Source: Amanita rubescens
Lineage: Eukaryota > Basidiomycota > Agaricomycetes > Agaricales > Amanitaceae
Length of the DNA stretch: 64,000 nt
Assembly: GCA_015039365.1 (NCBI GenBank)
Contig: WION01000278.1
Span: 1 to 64,000, forward strand
Direction: 5' to 3'
A model generated the notes under the pieces. That model was not told where the DNA came from and did no database searches. It was given only the letters and a program-made list of their open reading frames with translations. Shown here piece by piece: positions 32,601 to 41,432 of this stretch. The position numbers were made by a program, and so were the translations under genes. Every line of letters starts with the position of its first letter. Position 1 is the first letter of the stretch.

Positions 32601-35600
32601 GATCTCCTCCCTCTACAGAGTCAGCTGGTAGAGGAGATTGTGTGCGCCTGCGACCAAGTTGTCTTCCCCTAACAGGGGAAGGGGATGGAATACCATTATT
32701 AGTGTCTCGATTATCGAGAAGGATTGGTGCAAGATCTTTAGTAATAATAATATCACTTTTTCCTTTACGAGGAAATCTGTCTTCAAAGAATGTGGCTTGG
32801 GCGGATATGACTAGCGCGTTATTGGAATCCATAAATTTATATGCTTTTGATCCTAGTTCATACCCGACAAAGGTCATAAGTTCTGATTTTGGAGATAGTT
32901 TATCAGAACGTTTTTCAACTGGGATAAAGACCCAAGCTTCACATCCGAATACTTTAAAGTATTGGACGTCAGGAAGGGAACTATATAAAAGTTCCCAAGG
33001 CGTTTTCCAGTTGCCACGCACAATTGGGGTTCTATTGTATACGTGTACAGCTGTTTCGATTGAAAATTCCCACCATGATCTCGGTATACATGCATCGAGC
33101 CGCATAGCTTCAGACTTATCGTTTAAAGTCTGAATCATTCGTTCAGCTCGTCCATTTTGCTGATGTATATGAGGTGCCGATGTTTGGTGTTGAATGCCAT
33201 TTTTGTCAAGGAAATCTTTAAAGGCTTTATTTACGAATTCCCCCCCTCGATCGGAACGGAGGTAGAGTATTCGTTTGTTAAGTGCAGAAACTTTTGTGAA
33301 CCATCGCTGGAACACTTCAGTTGTATCTGACTTGTGTTTAAGGAATCCGATCCATACATACGATGAATAATCATCGACCACAACAAGTATATACTTGTAT
33401 TTGTGATAGGACTGAGTTGGAAACTCTTTTAAGTCCATGTGGATCATTTCAAGCGGACGTGATGCCCGCTTTTTAGATTCCTTGTAAGTTTTTGCCTTCA
33501 TTTTTCCTTTTAAGCATCCTTCACATCGAAGATTTGGGGATGGTTTGGGAAGATCGCCTTTTTCAAACCCTTTTACGTGTCCTTTTAGATGTTGGAACAC
33601 GTCTTTACTAGGGTGACCTAGACGTTTATGCCATATATCGTACGTTGATACACTTTCATTTACTGTATAAGTTTCAACAGGTGGAGCCTTATCAACGTGT
33701 GTATATGTATTGACAGATTCTCTTTCAAAGAATGGTGGCACTTTGTGGACGTTTTTATGAATAATACGTCCTGTGCATAAAGTTAATGTATCTTGATTGC
33801 GATAACTTGCTTCAAGATATATTTCCTTTTTACCATCTTTATAGGAAAAGGTGATCCGTTGATCGTCTTGTGACGCCAGTAACCCTTGCTTACACAACAT
33901 GCCGTTCGAAACAAGTCGTATGTTAAGACGCGGCATGTATAACACGGGGTACAGTTTCACAAGGTGGCTTGTTCCATTAGATAATTTATGAATAAAAATA
34001 ACAGTGCCTTGTCCAATTAAATCGGATGTGCCATCTGCTGTTTTTACCAGTTTTACTTTATCAAAAGGTTTATAATCTGAAAAATCATTCAGATTAAAGG
34101 TAAAATGCTCAGATGCACCAGAGTCACACATCCATAGTGTTTCTCCAGTCCGTTCTGTACAACAGGAAGGACATTTGCAATTGTCCGTTCTACCAGCACA
34201 TATTATGTGCTGATGTTGATTTCCCGTTGTATGCATTGGATAGGCGACATGAACCTTATATTTATAGTTTGGACTTATAGGGCTAACTCTCATTGGGACG
34301 TTTTTAGATTTACATGAATTTTTATTACATTCCATGTTATATACAATTACAGAATCTGAGATTGTTTTACATACGTCCACTGAATAAGAGTTAGCCCAAT
34401 CCGTACTAAAATAAGATTTTACCCACTCGTCGTTATAATAATCATCATATGCAGAATTATCATAATTCTTCATATCATAATCGTCGAAAGCCGTGAAGTT
34501 ATCATTCGGCTGATCATCATATGCCCCTTCTATAAGGGGTTCTTCTTGCATGGGAGTAACTTCTTCTATTCTCCCGGTGGACGATCCTTGTACGAATGGT
34601 ACAATGGAATGGTGGCCTAGTATGGCCGGTGCAGCAGTATACTGAGTTTGGTTTTGCCCAGTATAGGTCATGCCAGTGGTTACTTGATGAGCGTCAGCTC
34701 GTGCTGCCGCTCGGTTGGCCTTCGCAGTTTGGCGAAGTTGCCTATTACGTTGCCAGTTACGGCCACGTGTTTGGTTGGTCATTTGACCCTGCCACTGCTG
34801 CTGTTGCTCCGGTAACCTTGGAGCATTACCAGGTCCCATTGCTGGTTGCTGGTTTTGTGGTGTGTATGGTTGGAAACCACCACGACCTCGTCCACGGCCA
34901 CGGAATCCTCCGCGGCCTCGTCCACGTCCTCGTCCACGACCTTGCCAGGGTGCCTGTCCACCAATTCTTTGTTGCAGGTCACCCCGCGCCATTTGTGCGG
35001 TCGTATGTGCGACACTTGAGTGTCGCCTTCTCCATTCTTCCCTGATCTGAATCGCGACGTGCTGGACTGTTAGGCCAGCCGCCGGTGCAGTTGCCAAAAC
35101 GGCTCCTACAAAATTGTCCCAGCGATGCGGAACACCGCGGACAATTATCATCGCTTTTTGTTCTTCGGGTAGCGAGAAACCCTGGCCACTTAATCGCTCA
35201 AATTTGGCGATTATTTCATTAAGGGACTGTTCAGGATCCCTTCTTTCATCAAGCTTCCAATCCAGGGCAGCCTGGAATTCGTTGAAGGTACCGGTTCGAC
35301 CGGTATCTCCGTATCTCTGTCGCAAGGCGACCCAAAGGACCCTTGCATTGAGATGAGCTCCTGTGTCGTATATCTCCGCGATAGAATCGCTCAAACGGAG
35401 CATAATTGATCCCAGGGCTTTCTCGTTATCAGAGAGCCACTCTAAATATGTGTCTCTCTGATCTAATAGAGCTTGAATATTTGCCGGTATTGGGGCCGGC
35501 AGAGGTGCTGCACCTTCTTCTTCAGGTAACATTGCGTCGAAGTCATGAGCTTCGAGTGTTGCCTGCTCGGTGGCATTTAGATCGAGAGGTTGAATAAAGG

Positions 35601-35724
35601 AATCTCTCATGTATTTGTAGATTCCTTTTACTTGTAAATAGGCTGTCATTTTGCGAGCCCATAAGCGATAATTGTCTCCCTTAAGTAAGGGGACAGTGGA
35701 GAGTGATGCTGAATCTTCGGACAT
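29629..35724 (-). CDS. Copia gag-pol polyprotein (inner element)
   Basis: A single 2031-residue ORF with no frameshift between gag and pol. Order: gag (LLKGDNYRLWARKM near the start); an Arg/Gly-rich stretch around 262-285 in place of a usual CCHC zinc knuckle; a Cys cluster (CKCPSCC) just before the aspartic protease (CDSGASEHFT, about 533); the integrase HHCC region (WHKRLGHPS, about 700) and DDE core (DRGGEF, about 826); a long Ser/Arg-rich spacer; RT (DVKTAFLYGD about 1508, YVDDILF about 1595); RNase H (YADADW about 1760, STEAEY about 1802). A C-terminal extension of about 140 residues follows DLMTKNL. All catalytic motifs are present. Confidence 0.97.
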   Translation of the reverse strand: MSEDSASLSTVPLLKGDNYRLWARKMTAYLQVKGIYKYMRDSFIQPLDLNATEQATLEAHDFDAMLPEEEGAAPLPAPIPANIQALLDQRDTYLEWLSDNEKALGSIMLRLSDSIAEIYDTGAHLNARVLWVALRQRYGDTGRTGTFNEFQAALDWKLDERRDPEQSLNEIIAKFERLSGQGFSLPEEQKAMIIVRGVPHRWDNFVGAVLATAPAAGLTVQHVAIQIREEWRRRHSSVAHTTAQMARGDLQQRIGGQAPWQGRGRGRGRGRGGFRGRGRGRGGFQPYTPQNQQPAMGPGNAPRLPEQQQQWQGQMTNQTRGRNWQRNRQLRQTAKANRAAARADAHQVTTGMTYTGQNQTQYTAAPAILGHHSIVPFVQGSSTGRIEEVTPMQEEPLIEGAYDDQPNDNFTAFDDYDMKNYDNSAYDDYYNDEWVKSYFSTDWANSYSVDVCKTISDSVIVYNMECNKNSCKSKNVPMRVSPISPNYKYKVHVAYPMHTTGNQHQHIICAGRTDNCKCPSCCTERTGETLWMCDSGASEHFTFNLNDFSDYKPFDKVKLVKTADGTSDLIGQGTVIFIHKLSNGTSHLVKLYPVLYMPRLNIRLVSNGMLCKQGLLASQDDQRITFSYKDGKKEIYLEASYRNQDTLTLCTGRIIHKNVHKVPPFFERESVNTYTHVDKAPPVETYTVNESVSTYDIWHKRLGHPSKDVFQHLKGHVKGFEKGDLPKPSPNLRCEGCLKGKMKAKTYKESKKRASRPLEMIHMDLKEFPTQSYHKYKYILVVVDDYSSYVWIGFLKHKSDTTEVFQRWFTKVSALNKRILYLRSDRGGEFVNKAFKDFLDKNGIQHQTSAPHIHQQNGRAERMIQTLNDKSEAMRLDACIPRSWWEFSIETAVHVYNRTPIVRGNWKTPWELLYSSLPDVQYFKVFGCEAWVFIPVEKRSDKLSPKSELMTFVGYELGSKAYKFMDSNNALVISAQATFFEDRFPRKGKSDIIITKDLAPILLDNRDTNNGIPSPSPVRGRQLGRRRTQSPLPADSVEGGDPESDSSSSSGHSGDKPASVKRESLSPLSDGLKTPSWGLKSRSPTPDEADKPDSPDIRKGSTMDDLRRRFQETMRNIDDELEDLEAGERTRLLEQNSGLRDRHTNIEIRRRNADEILKKFIPERSPPRTNTREQVLDIRKRLAERFAPDRNLERTSKDRKPISEFKKEIDEQIPMPDLTFNKVREEFGKRSTVQKPINPADYIPETIKPSSKAMGKRRERSKSLDRSHRPRSKQRLNELTPVVPPPAVVPRRSNRVPKPIIRKDNAYGEKKAVEIEKEILRQRDLIKYQIDNYENDFGGRIPNKDAATRFNPTAKTPPSRSMDIDPKATMARMIKECGNDFIHFLLTNMIPREEIRTYQYRDIYKIKGENIDLYKQWRTAMEDEFKSLQNRDIWELMELPKGRNPIKCRWVYDIKSDGRKKARLVAKGFSQRPGLDYDETFSPVARYETIRLLLATSALENWDIEALDVKTAFLYGDLDEEIYMQQPEGFIIKGQESKVYKLKKAIYGLKQASYAWNKQADKSLKSLGFKRCLADSGIYVRTTDKDITICVIYVDDILFIGDRTETISYIKKEFMKMWECRDLGKVKEYLGIRINYDRAIGTLVIDQAAYAKTVVERFGLLNCKPVSTPLPAGYVPAKNTSEASSEDRSYYQQIIGSLLYLALGTRPDIAYAVILMSQFSVNPSYDHIQRALYIVKYIAHTLDTRITYSRNGKGFVAYADADWASDRETRVSVTGYALTLAGGAVCWVSRKQKTVALSSTEAEYMAMSDASRQIMWVLNLYQELGFPLGGIDLLCDNQGAIFLASNPAQQHKSKHISIRYHYIRERVEQKEINLYYVPTNQQIADLMTKNLNREKIQFFINELGITVNVTPYPTIKMHSASHWIHLSAEGLNGVEATFMYTNKRQNFIRDMLDPKIPKDTFMNRKEDLLPKPVRDRIMKIYEPIRQAKIKRSFKREDINMLDSWNLLETLMDENKFLVEFIKKKWRINILG

Positions 35725-35730
35725 CTTTCT

Positions 35731-36294
35731 TTAGATAACGAAGATTGAGAGTGATGCGAGGAAGGCGGCAAGAAAGAGTTGTAAAAAGGTTCTTCGGAAC
35801 CTTTGTTGGATGATGATTTGGTTTGGTTCAGCTAATGAGCTGAACGAACTTGAACTGTGTTGCGAGAATGGTTCTACCTCGCTATATTCGGGTCCTCGAT
35901 CTTCGATTAAAGATCTTCGGAACCTGATTTCGTCGGTTAACGTGAAACCGGATCGAAAAGTGTCAGTTTCAAGTCTGTACTGACGATTTATCAGCGAGGT
36001 ATGGACACCTGCTGAATGACGAGCTGTTCCTGGTAAATATACAGGAAGGGGAGTATCTGCTCTTGGGACGTAATAATCGTTTGGATCACGATCTAATTCG
36101 TCCTCGGATGATGAGGCAGATGGGTATGTAGGTACTATCCGATTAACTGGTCGGGTAGTAATTCGAGCTGAACTGCTTGCGAAGTTTGCAGTTAGCGATT
36201 CAAGTTCACTGTCGGATGATGAACTTGGAAATAGGTTGTTTAACCTATTTAGGTCTTCTGCTAATCTATTATATCTTCTAGCTCGACGGCTCAT
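35731..36294 (-). CDS. Small ORF upstream of copia gag, hydrophobic C-terminal end
   Basis: 187 residues starting MSRRARRYNR. It is Ser/Asp-rich in the first half, then ADTPLPVYLPG, FTLTDEIRFRRSLIE, a Ser run, a basic patch (RFRR), and a hydrophobic end (FLQLFLAAFLASLSIFVI) that could be a tail-anchor membrane segment. The TAA is 6 nt before the gag-pol ATG. The outer element has an equivalent frame ending in AYIIIITTAFLV, 1 nt before its gag ATG. This suggests translation of gag-pol by termination-reinitiation (inference). It is not a standard Ty1/copia gene. I recognise no family. Confidence 0.7.
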   Translation of the reverse strand: MSRRARRYNRLAEDLNRLNNLFPSSSSDSELESLTANFASSSARITTRPVNRIVPTYPSASSSEDELDRDPNDYYVPRADTPLPVYLPGTARHSAGVHTSLINRQYRLETDTFRSGFTLTDEIRFRRSLIEDRGPEYSEVEPFSQHSSSSFSSLAEPNQIIIQQRFRRTFLQLFLAAFLASLSIFVI

Positions 36295-37128
36295 AGGCTG
36301 GAGCGAAGATTTTATCTAAAATTGGAACAATTAATGAGGTGTCATTACGAAAACGACAACAACCCATTCGTGCAGCTTATGAGCTGCTCCAAGCATGGAT
36401 ATGCCTGGACGCCACCACCTTGGACGTGTACCCGTGTGTGTGAATGTGCTACCTGTAAGAGATGACATGCATATGGTCCTGGAACTGGGAGCGCGCAAAA
36501 CGGCATTTCTCCCCTGGATCCCCTTGAACGGGGGAGAACAGTTTGTTCCAGGAATAGAAATAGCTTCTGGTCCATAAACCCCCCAGACAGCTATGTAAGC
36601 ACGACCGGTAAACAATATGAAGCTATCTAGATAGGATTGTGGGATCACCACAGAGCCTAAACTTAGAATGTTCCTATAGAACATTCCGACTAGAGGAGTC
36701 CCTAAGGGCGCATCCTCAATAGACTGCGTGTACCACCCCAAATGGGATGTCAGCACGTCCTTTATACTAGAATAGCTATTTTACGAGCCATATTGTATTC
36801 TAAAGCCTCCAATGGGCTTATGATGTTATATCGTGCATTAATACCCCAATCACGTCACGGAGGGCAAGTAAAACTCCGTGGGGGTCAGGGTTGCCATGCC
36901 AGCCCTGAGAAACGTAGGTGGTACCCTTATCCCTGGGTGTCTAGGAGATCCCCCTTAGCCCTAGGGTCCGGGCGCATGTCATTAGCTCTTATAACAGGTG
37001 CAAGGTGTTAGCTGTAATCAACGGTGCTACAAGTACACAGACCCGCACGATACTATACCTGTGTTCACACATCGCGTACGTCGTTGGCGATAGCGTCGAC
37101 AAGCAATACCATGTCGGGGCCCATAACC
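36295..37128 (-). other. 5' leader of inner copia element
   Basis: 834 nt between primer-binding site and upstream ORF. Long blocks match the leader of the outer element (41760-42190), for example CTGGTCCATAAACCCCCCAG and AAGCACGACCGGTAA, so the two families share a structured or packaging-type leader. No clear gene. Confidence 0.7.
37115..37128 (-). promoter_or_regulatory. Primer-binding site of inner copia element
   Basis: Element-sense GGTTATGGGCCCCG starts right after the 5' LTR. It is complementary to the anticodon arm of initiator tRNA-Met, as in Drosophila copia, which primes with a half-tRNA. The outer element has the same 14 bases at 42316-42329. Confidence 0.75.
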
Positions 37129-37532
37129 TGACGAAAGGGAAACGCCCAGTAGCGCAGCGTCGAGGAGTTAAAGCGATAGCTTACCCGATGTGTATAGTAG
37201 CTGACCACTCAGCTGAGAAGATGGTGGTACGAGGTTAAGAGAGCTTGTTCCTATTCTACGGTACATGGCAGGTTTATATACTGTCTGTGTCCTAATAGGT
37301 AACAACATAGGTAAATATATGTAACTACATATGTCATACTCATATATGGAAATATGGAGCTGCGCTGATGTCATGCGCAGCTATGGTGTCATATGGCGCC
37401 ATCCGCAGTAAGGATGACGCAAGCGTACTAGAACCTTCTACAAGGTTCTATCTATATATATCCTAATCTGCTTAGTAAGCAGATAAGATAAGATCTCCTT
37501 GTTATCTTAGATTAGATAAGATAACTTCGTCA
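37129..37532 (-). repeat. 5' LTR of inner copia element
   Basis: 404 bp, partner of 29210-29613; followed by the GGAAG target duplicate. Confidence 0.95.
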
Positions 37533-37753
37533 GGAAGGGACTTTGTGAGTGTAAAGTAAAAGAAATCGAAAAGAAATGAAATAAAAGGAAATCTATGCGA
37601 CGACCGCGGCGCTGACGTTGAGCTCCGAGAAGTGGACTTGAGGATAGCCTAGGATAACGATGGACACTTGACGATACTTGCGCGCTGAGCGGAAAACGAG
37701 ACGACGCTGAAATACGGGGGAAATGAACCTCTGCGAAGGTGACCGAACTTCTT

Positions 37754-38467
37754 TTAGGCTCGGATGTATTCGTTCTGGAGTCTTTCTACCTCTGGATGAT
37801 TAAGTAAATCGCGCGGGATGTCGACAACATGCCAGGTAGTCAGGCAAGGGTAGATACAGGGTGCCGGAACGAGCTGGGGGAATATGTCTCCTTTTCTGGT
37901 CATGAGGAGGTAATGGGTGTGGCATCGGTCGATAATGATATAAGGGCCGCCGTGATCGATCTCCAGTCCTCGTCCTGCGATATGTGGCCTATGGATAACC
38001 CTATGAACTAGCTGTCCGCGCCCTAGGTGGATGGTACTCTGGTTGCCTTGCTCAAGACCGAAATACTCGACGCGATTGATAAGGTCAAGCTCGAATCCGT
38101 TTCTTCGCCGATCCTCCGCGCTCTGCTCCGGCTCTTCCATCCATCTCCTATGCCTTATCTCGTCGCCGGTACTTGGGGTGACTGTAGCGTGGAACTCTCC
38201 TCCTACTAGCGGGGACGCCGAAAGCTGTCTAGATTGGCCGAATATAGCTCCTAGCGAATGATACCAGTCGCCGCGCCTTCTGTTAAACGAGGGGTACATG
38301 CTCCCATAGGGATACGCTGGCTCTTGCAAGCTTTGTATCGGCGCGTCGTCTCCTTCTCGGAAAAGGGGGTACTCGGGCGGAGGCGTCGAAAGCCGCTCGA
38401 TAAGAGGCCGCGCTCTATCGCCGTTCTCCTGGATCGCGTCGTTAGCTGAGAGTGCTGGGGAACTCAT
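37754..38467 (-). CDS. Unknown ORF of element X
   Basis: 237 residues from MSSPALSAND (a TTG eight codons upstream is also possible). The N-terminal half has RLSTPPPEYPLFREG and TGDEIRHRRWMEE, which recall TPLPVY and DEIxxRR in the upstream ORFs of the two copia elements. The C-terminal half (GPYIIIDRCHTHYLLM, then CLTTWHVVDIPRDLL) looks folded but I cannot assign it. No transposase or RT motif. TTCTTCCCAG directly before the ATG could be a splice acceptor. Confidence 0.5.
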   Translation of the reverse strand: MSSPALSANDAIQENGDRARPLIERLSTPPPEYPLFREGDDAPIQSLQEPAYPYGSMYPSFNRRRGDWYHSLGAIFGQSRQLSASPLVGGEFHATVTPSTGDEIRHRRWMEEPEQSAEDRRRNGFELDLINRVEYFGLEQGNQSTIHLGRGQLVHRVIHRPHIAGRGLEIDHGGPYIIIDRCHTHYLLMTRKGDIFPQLVPAPCIYPCLTTWHVVDIPRDLLNHPEVERLQNEYIRA

Positions 38468-38663
38468 CTGGGAAGAAGGGGAAAGCGTCAAGAGCGACGC
38501 TATTCAATCTGAGTCCTCTTTTTCCATGCCGCGTGATTCCGAGGTCGCCGAGGATGATCGCTGATGCGCCTTTTGATGCTCCTTGCCGATCCTGCCTCGG
38601 ATGAGTCATGGTCCGCAACTCCACGTGATCCAAATGCTCCGACATGCCTAAGGCTTAGGGCTT

Positions 38664-38889
38664 GAACATAATCGAACCTGTCGCCCTTCTTTTGAGTTCG
38701 ATCTTCCTTTCCTGCTTCGGTCCGCTTCGGCAATCGTCCTATCGCTTCGGTAGGTCTTCTATTATGCGCGTTTTCTGAACATAATCGAACCTGTCGCCCT
38801 TCTTTTGAGTTCGATCTTCCTTTCCTGCTTCGGTCCGCTTCGGCAATCGTCCTATCGCTTCGGTAGGTCTTCTATTATGCGCGTTTTCT
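38664..38889. repeat. Perfect 113-bp tandem duplication in element X
   Basis: 38664-38776 and 38777-38889 appear identical base for base (each starts GAACATAATCGAACC and ends GCGCGTTTTCT). Confidence 0.92.
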
Positions 38890-38916
38890 CCGTCCAGCCG
38901 CTCCTCTAGTCCATCA

Positions 38917-40879
38917 ACGTTCTACCCGAGTCTGTAAAGGAAAAGACTACCATCTTTTCATCTTGTTTACAAGTCAATCCTTGTCGGATTAATCTGCCGT
39001 TTGAAATCAAGCGTGCAGTTGCCCGTGGCATATAGAGGACAGGGAAGAGCTTTACGAGTGTTGTTTCCCCTGTGGATAACTTGTGTTCAAGAATAACTGT
39101 GCCAAGTCCCTCAAGACGATCTAAACCATTAGCAGTTTTAACACTGTGGTTTTCGTTTGCAGGAAATTCTCTGTATTCAGAGAAGTCTTTTCTACTAAAG
39201 GTAAAGTGATCGGATGCACCAGAGTCACACATCCATAGTGTATCTCCAGTACGTTTTTCAACACATTCCAGACAGGGACATGTCGGATGTACTTTATCCT
39301 TAAATTTTCTTTTATTGACCGCTAAACATGTAAAAGGTTTCTTAAACATGTTACCAATATTATATGATCGTTCGATCATATTTGCATTATAAATGGCAGT
39401 ATTACTCGACTTATCTCTTACGAGGCAGGTTTCGTCAAAATTTTCTTTATAATTTATACTATCATATAGTACAGATTGTTCAAAGAAGCAATTTATAGTA
39501 CGACGATGATGTCCCAATTTAGGGAACACCATTTTCATCGCTGCCTCTATAAAGAGAAAGTTAGCCATTTCCAGCTTCTTAATGGTTTCATACCATTGTT
39601 CGCCGTTATCTTCATAGTAATAATCGTCATAATATAGTTCAGCTTCCTGATCTATATCCATATTTTTGTAATCGATATCGTCTGACGATATCCCCATTCC
39701 TCGGTTCGATTTATAGGACTCAAAGTCCTGTTCGTCCTTTTCTCTTTGTTTGCCTTTGCTAGAGCCGGCAACTGGCTCAGTGATGTCATAAGGCCCAATA
39801 CGGGCGACGGTATGTGCAGAACTCATAGTATGTTCTGCGGCTTTGGCAGCCTTCTTCTCGGCTGCATCTGCCTTTCGGCGTTCTCGGTTCCTCTCCCAGT
39901 TAGGACCACGTGTTTGGCCCTCAACTTTACCCGGCCAATTTTGATTTGCCGGAGGAGCAGTAGGAGTCGGTGTCTGAGCGCCTTGTGGAGGCCTAGAATA
40001 AGGCCTCCCCCCACGTCCTCGACCTGCTCCGCGGCCACGTCCGCGAGCACGTCCTCGTCCTCGACCACGTACTTGTTGCCATGGTTGCTGCTGTTGTTGC
40101 GACGTATTAGCCGTCGCGGCAGATTCAGGGTGCCTTTGGCGCCACTCATTCTGAATTAAGGGAAGTATCCCTTGGATCGTAAGATCCGATGGTTCTGTTG
40201 TGGCTAGAACCACAGCGGCAAAGTTGTCCCAATGACGGGGGACAGCTGAAAGTACAATCATTGCCTGTACATTTGCAGGCAATGTAATTCCGCTTGATGC
40301 TAAGCGGTTTATGATGGCGAGGAGGTCGTTTAAGGATTGTGTGGGATCCTTTTTATCTTGGAATTTCCAATTTATTGCTAATTGGAAATCATTGTAAATA
40401 CCGGCAGACGTTGTCACACCGTATTGTTCTGCTAAGTTCTGCCATAGAACTCGGGCAGAAACAACATGTTCATTGATCTGCTGTATAGTAGCAGTACATT
40501 TCATGTTTATGGATCCGAGGATGCGATCATCCTCGACGACCCAATCATCAAAGGCCTTTTTGATAGCCTCTGCATCATCAATCATTTGTTGAGTGATGGC
40601 GGGTTGTGCCGGTTGTGCCGGCATTGCGGGTATCGCATGTTCAGTTTCCGTTTCTGGAACTGCTGCTGTTGCTGGAACAGCTGGAACAAAGGCTTGAACC
40701 CCTGTGTCCAGATAAAATTGTTCCAACGGCGTTATCCGTCTTGGACGAACATAATCGGTTTTTAGGTACCGATATAGACCTTTAGTTTGTAATAGGAAAC
40801 GCATCATGCGTTCCCATTCTTTATAGTTAGTTCCATTCAGAACGGGAATGGAACTGGGAATCGTCAAGTCGTTAGACAT
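38917..40879 (-). pseudogene. Outer copia gag-pol, 5' part (gag, protease)
   Basis: The frame is open from the ATG at 40879 to the element X insertion. It contains gag (VLNGTNYKEWERMM near the start), a QQQQQPW and Arg/Gly-rich stretch (GRGRGRARGRGRGAGRGRGG), a Cys cluster (CPCLEC), and the protease motif CDSGASDHFTF. It shares the gag-protease design of the inner element at moderate similarity. It is separated from the rest of pol by 10.2 kb of insertion, so it is non-functional as gag-pol; a truncated gag could still be made. Confidence 0.9.
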
Positions 40880-40880
40880 A

Positions 40881-41432
40881 TTAGACGAGGAAGGCGGTGG
40901 TGATGATTATGATATAGGCTGACAAAAGACGCCAAAAGAAACGGAAGTTTCTTTGATTTTCGAGGTTTTCGACCTCTTGGTTATCTCTTTCGAGATTACG
41001 GCATGTACGCCTATTTGCTATGTGTTGGGCTACTGAAGTGCCCCTAGGTGGAATCCAAAGATCTAAGGTGGGCGGAACTCCTTCTTCGATAGCTGCTTGT
41101 CTACGACGATGTATTATTTCGTCTTGCAAGGTACGACCGTTTCTAAGTCGTGCGGCTAGGAAGTGATCTCTTCGATCGTGAACTGTGACAGGTCCACGAG
41201 TTGTAACACCGAATCTGGTGTCAGGGTTGACAACACGAACTATCGTCCTAGAATAGGACGAAGATGGAATTGGTGCCGGTGTATCAATAAAAGTCCGGTC
41301 CCCTAAGATTAAGGGAAACGGTGGGATTGGAGCGTCGTAAGAAGGAGGTAATCTCCGGGCAGGAGGAAATGATTCTCCTTCGGCTTTGTAAACTGGTAAC
41401 GGAGTACTAGTTTCGGAATCCAGTTTTCTTTC
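40881..41432 (-). pseudogene. Outer copia upstream small ORF (no start codon seen)
   Basis: A frame of 183 codons is open between TAG (41433-41435) and the TAA at 40881-40883, 1 nt before the gag ATG. It contains TPLPVYKAEG, RNGRTLQDEIIHRRRQAAIEEG (key residues TLQDEI, RRR) and a hydrophobic end AYIIIITTAFLV, so it is the counterpart of the inner element's 187-residue ORF. No in-frame ATG was found. The frame begins right after TTCTTTTTTAG, a good splice acceptor, so the start may lie on an upstream leader exon, or the ORF is broken. Confidence 0.55.

Larger units (their letters stand above)
29210..37532 (-). mobile_element. Inner Ty1/copia LTR retrotransposon, apparently intact
   Basis: 404-bp LTRs at 29210-29613 and 37129-37532 have perfect TGACG...CGTCA ends and a 5-bp target duplication GGAAG (29205-29209, 37533-37537). 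Element order on the minus strand is 5' LTR, primer-binding site, 834-nt leader, small ORF (36294-35731), a single uninterrupted gag-pol ORF (35724-29629), polypurine tract, 3' LTR. The LTRs differ at only one base that I can see (CGTTGAG versus CGTCGAG), so insertion is very recent and the element may be active. Confidence 0.97.
28666..38916 (-). mobile_element. Element X: about 1.9-kb insertion of unknown class, itself split by the inner copia
   Basis: It interrupts the outer gag-pol, with ACGT on both sides (28662-28665 and 38917-38920). Ends are TGAT...ATCA. Without the inner element (29210-37532 plus one GGAAG) it is about 1.9 kb. I see no LTRs, no RT or transposase. On the minus strand it has one ORF (38467-37754). 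It also has a perfect 113-bp tandem duplication near its right end. TG...CA ends and a 4-bp target duplication suggest movement by a retroviral-type integrase supplied in trans (inference). Confidence 0.75.

Noticed and set aside
36331..36756. 141-codon frame in the inner copia leader
   Set aside because: It lies in leader sequence conserved at DNA level with the outer element, where the frame is not kept.
28666..38916. Element X as a second full LTR retrotransposon
   Set aside because: Its two ends are not similar to each other and no gag or pol of its own is present.
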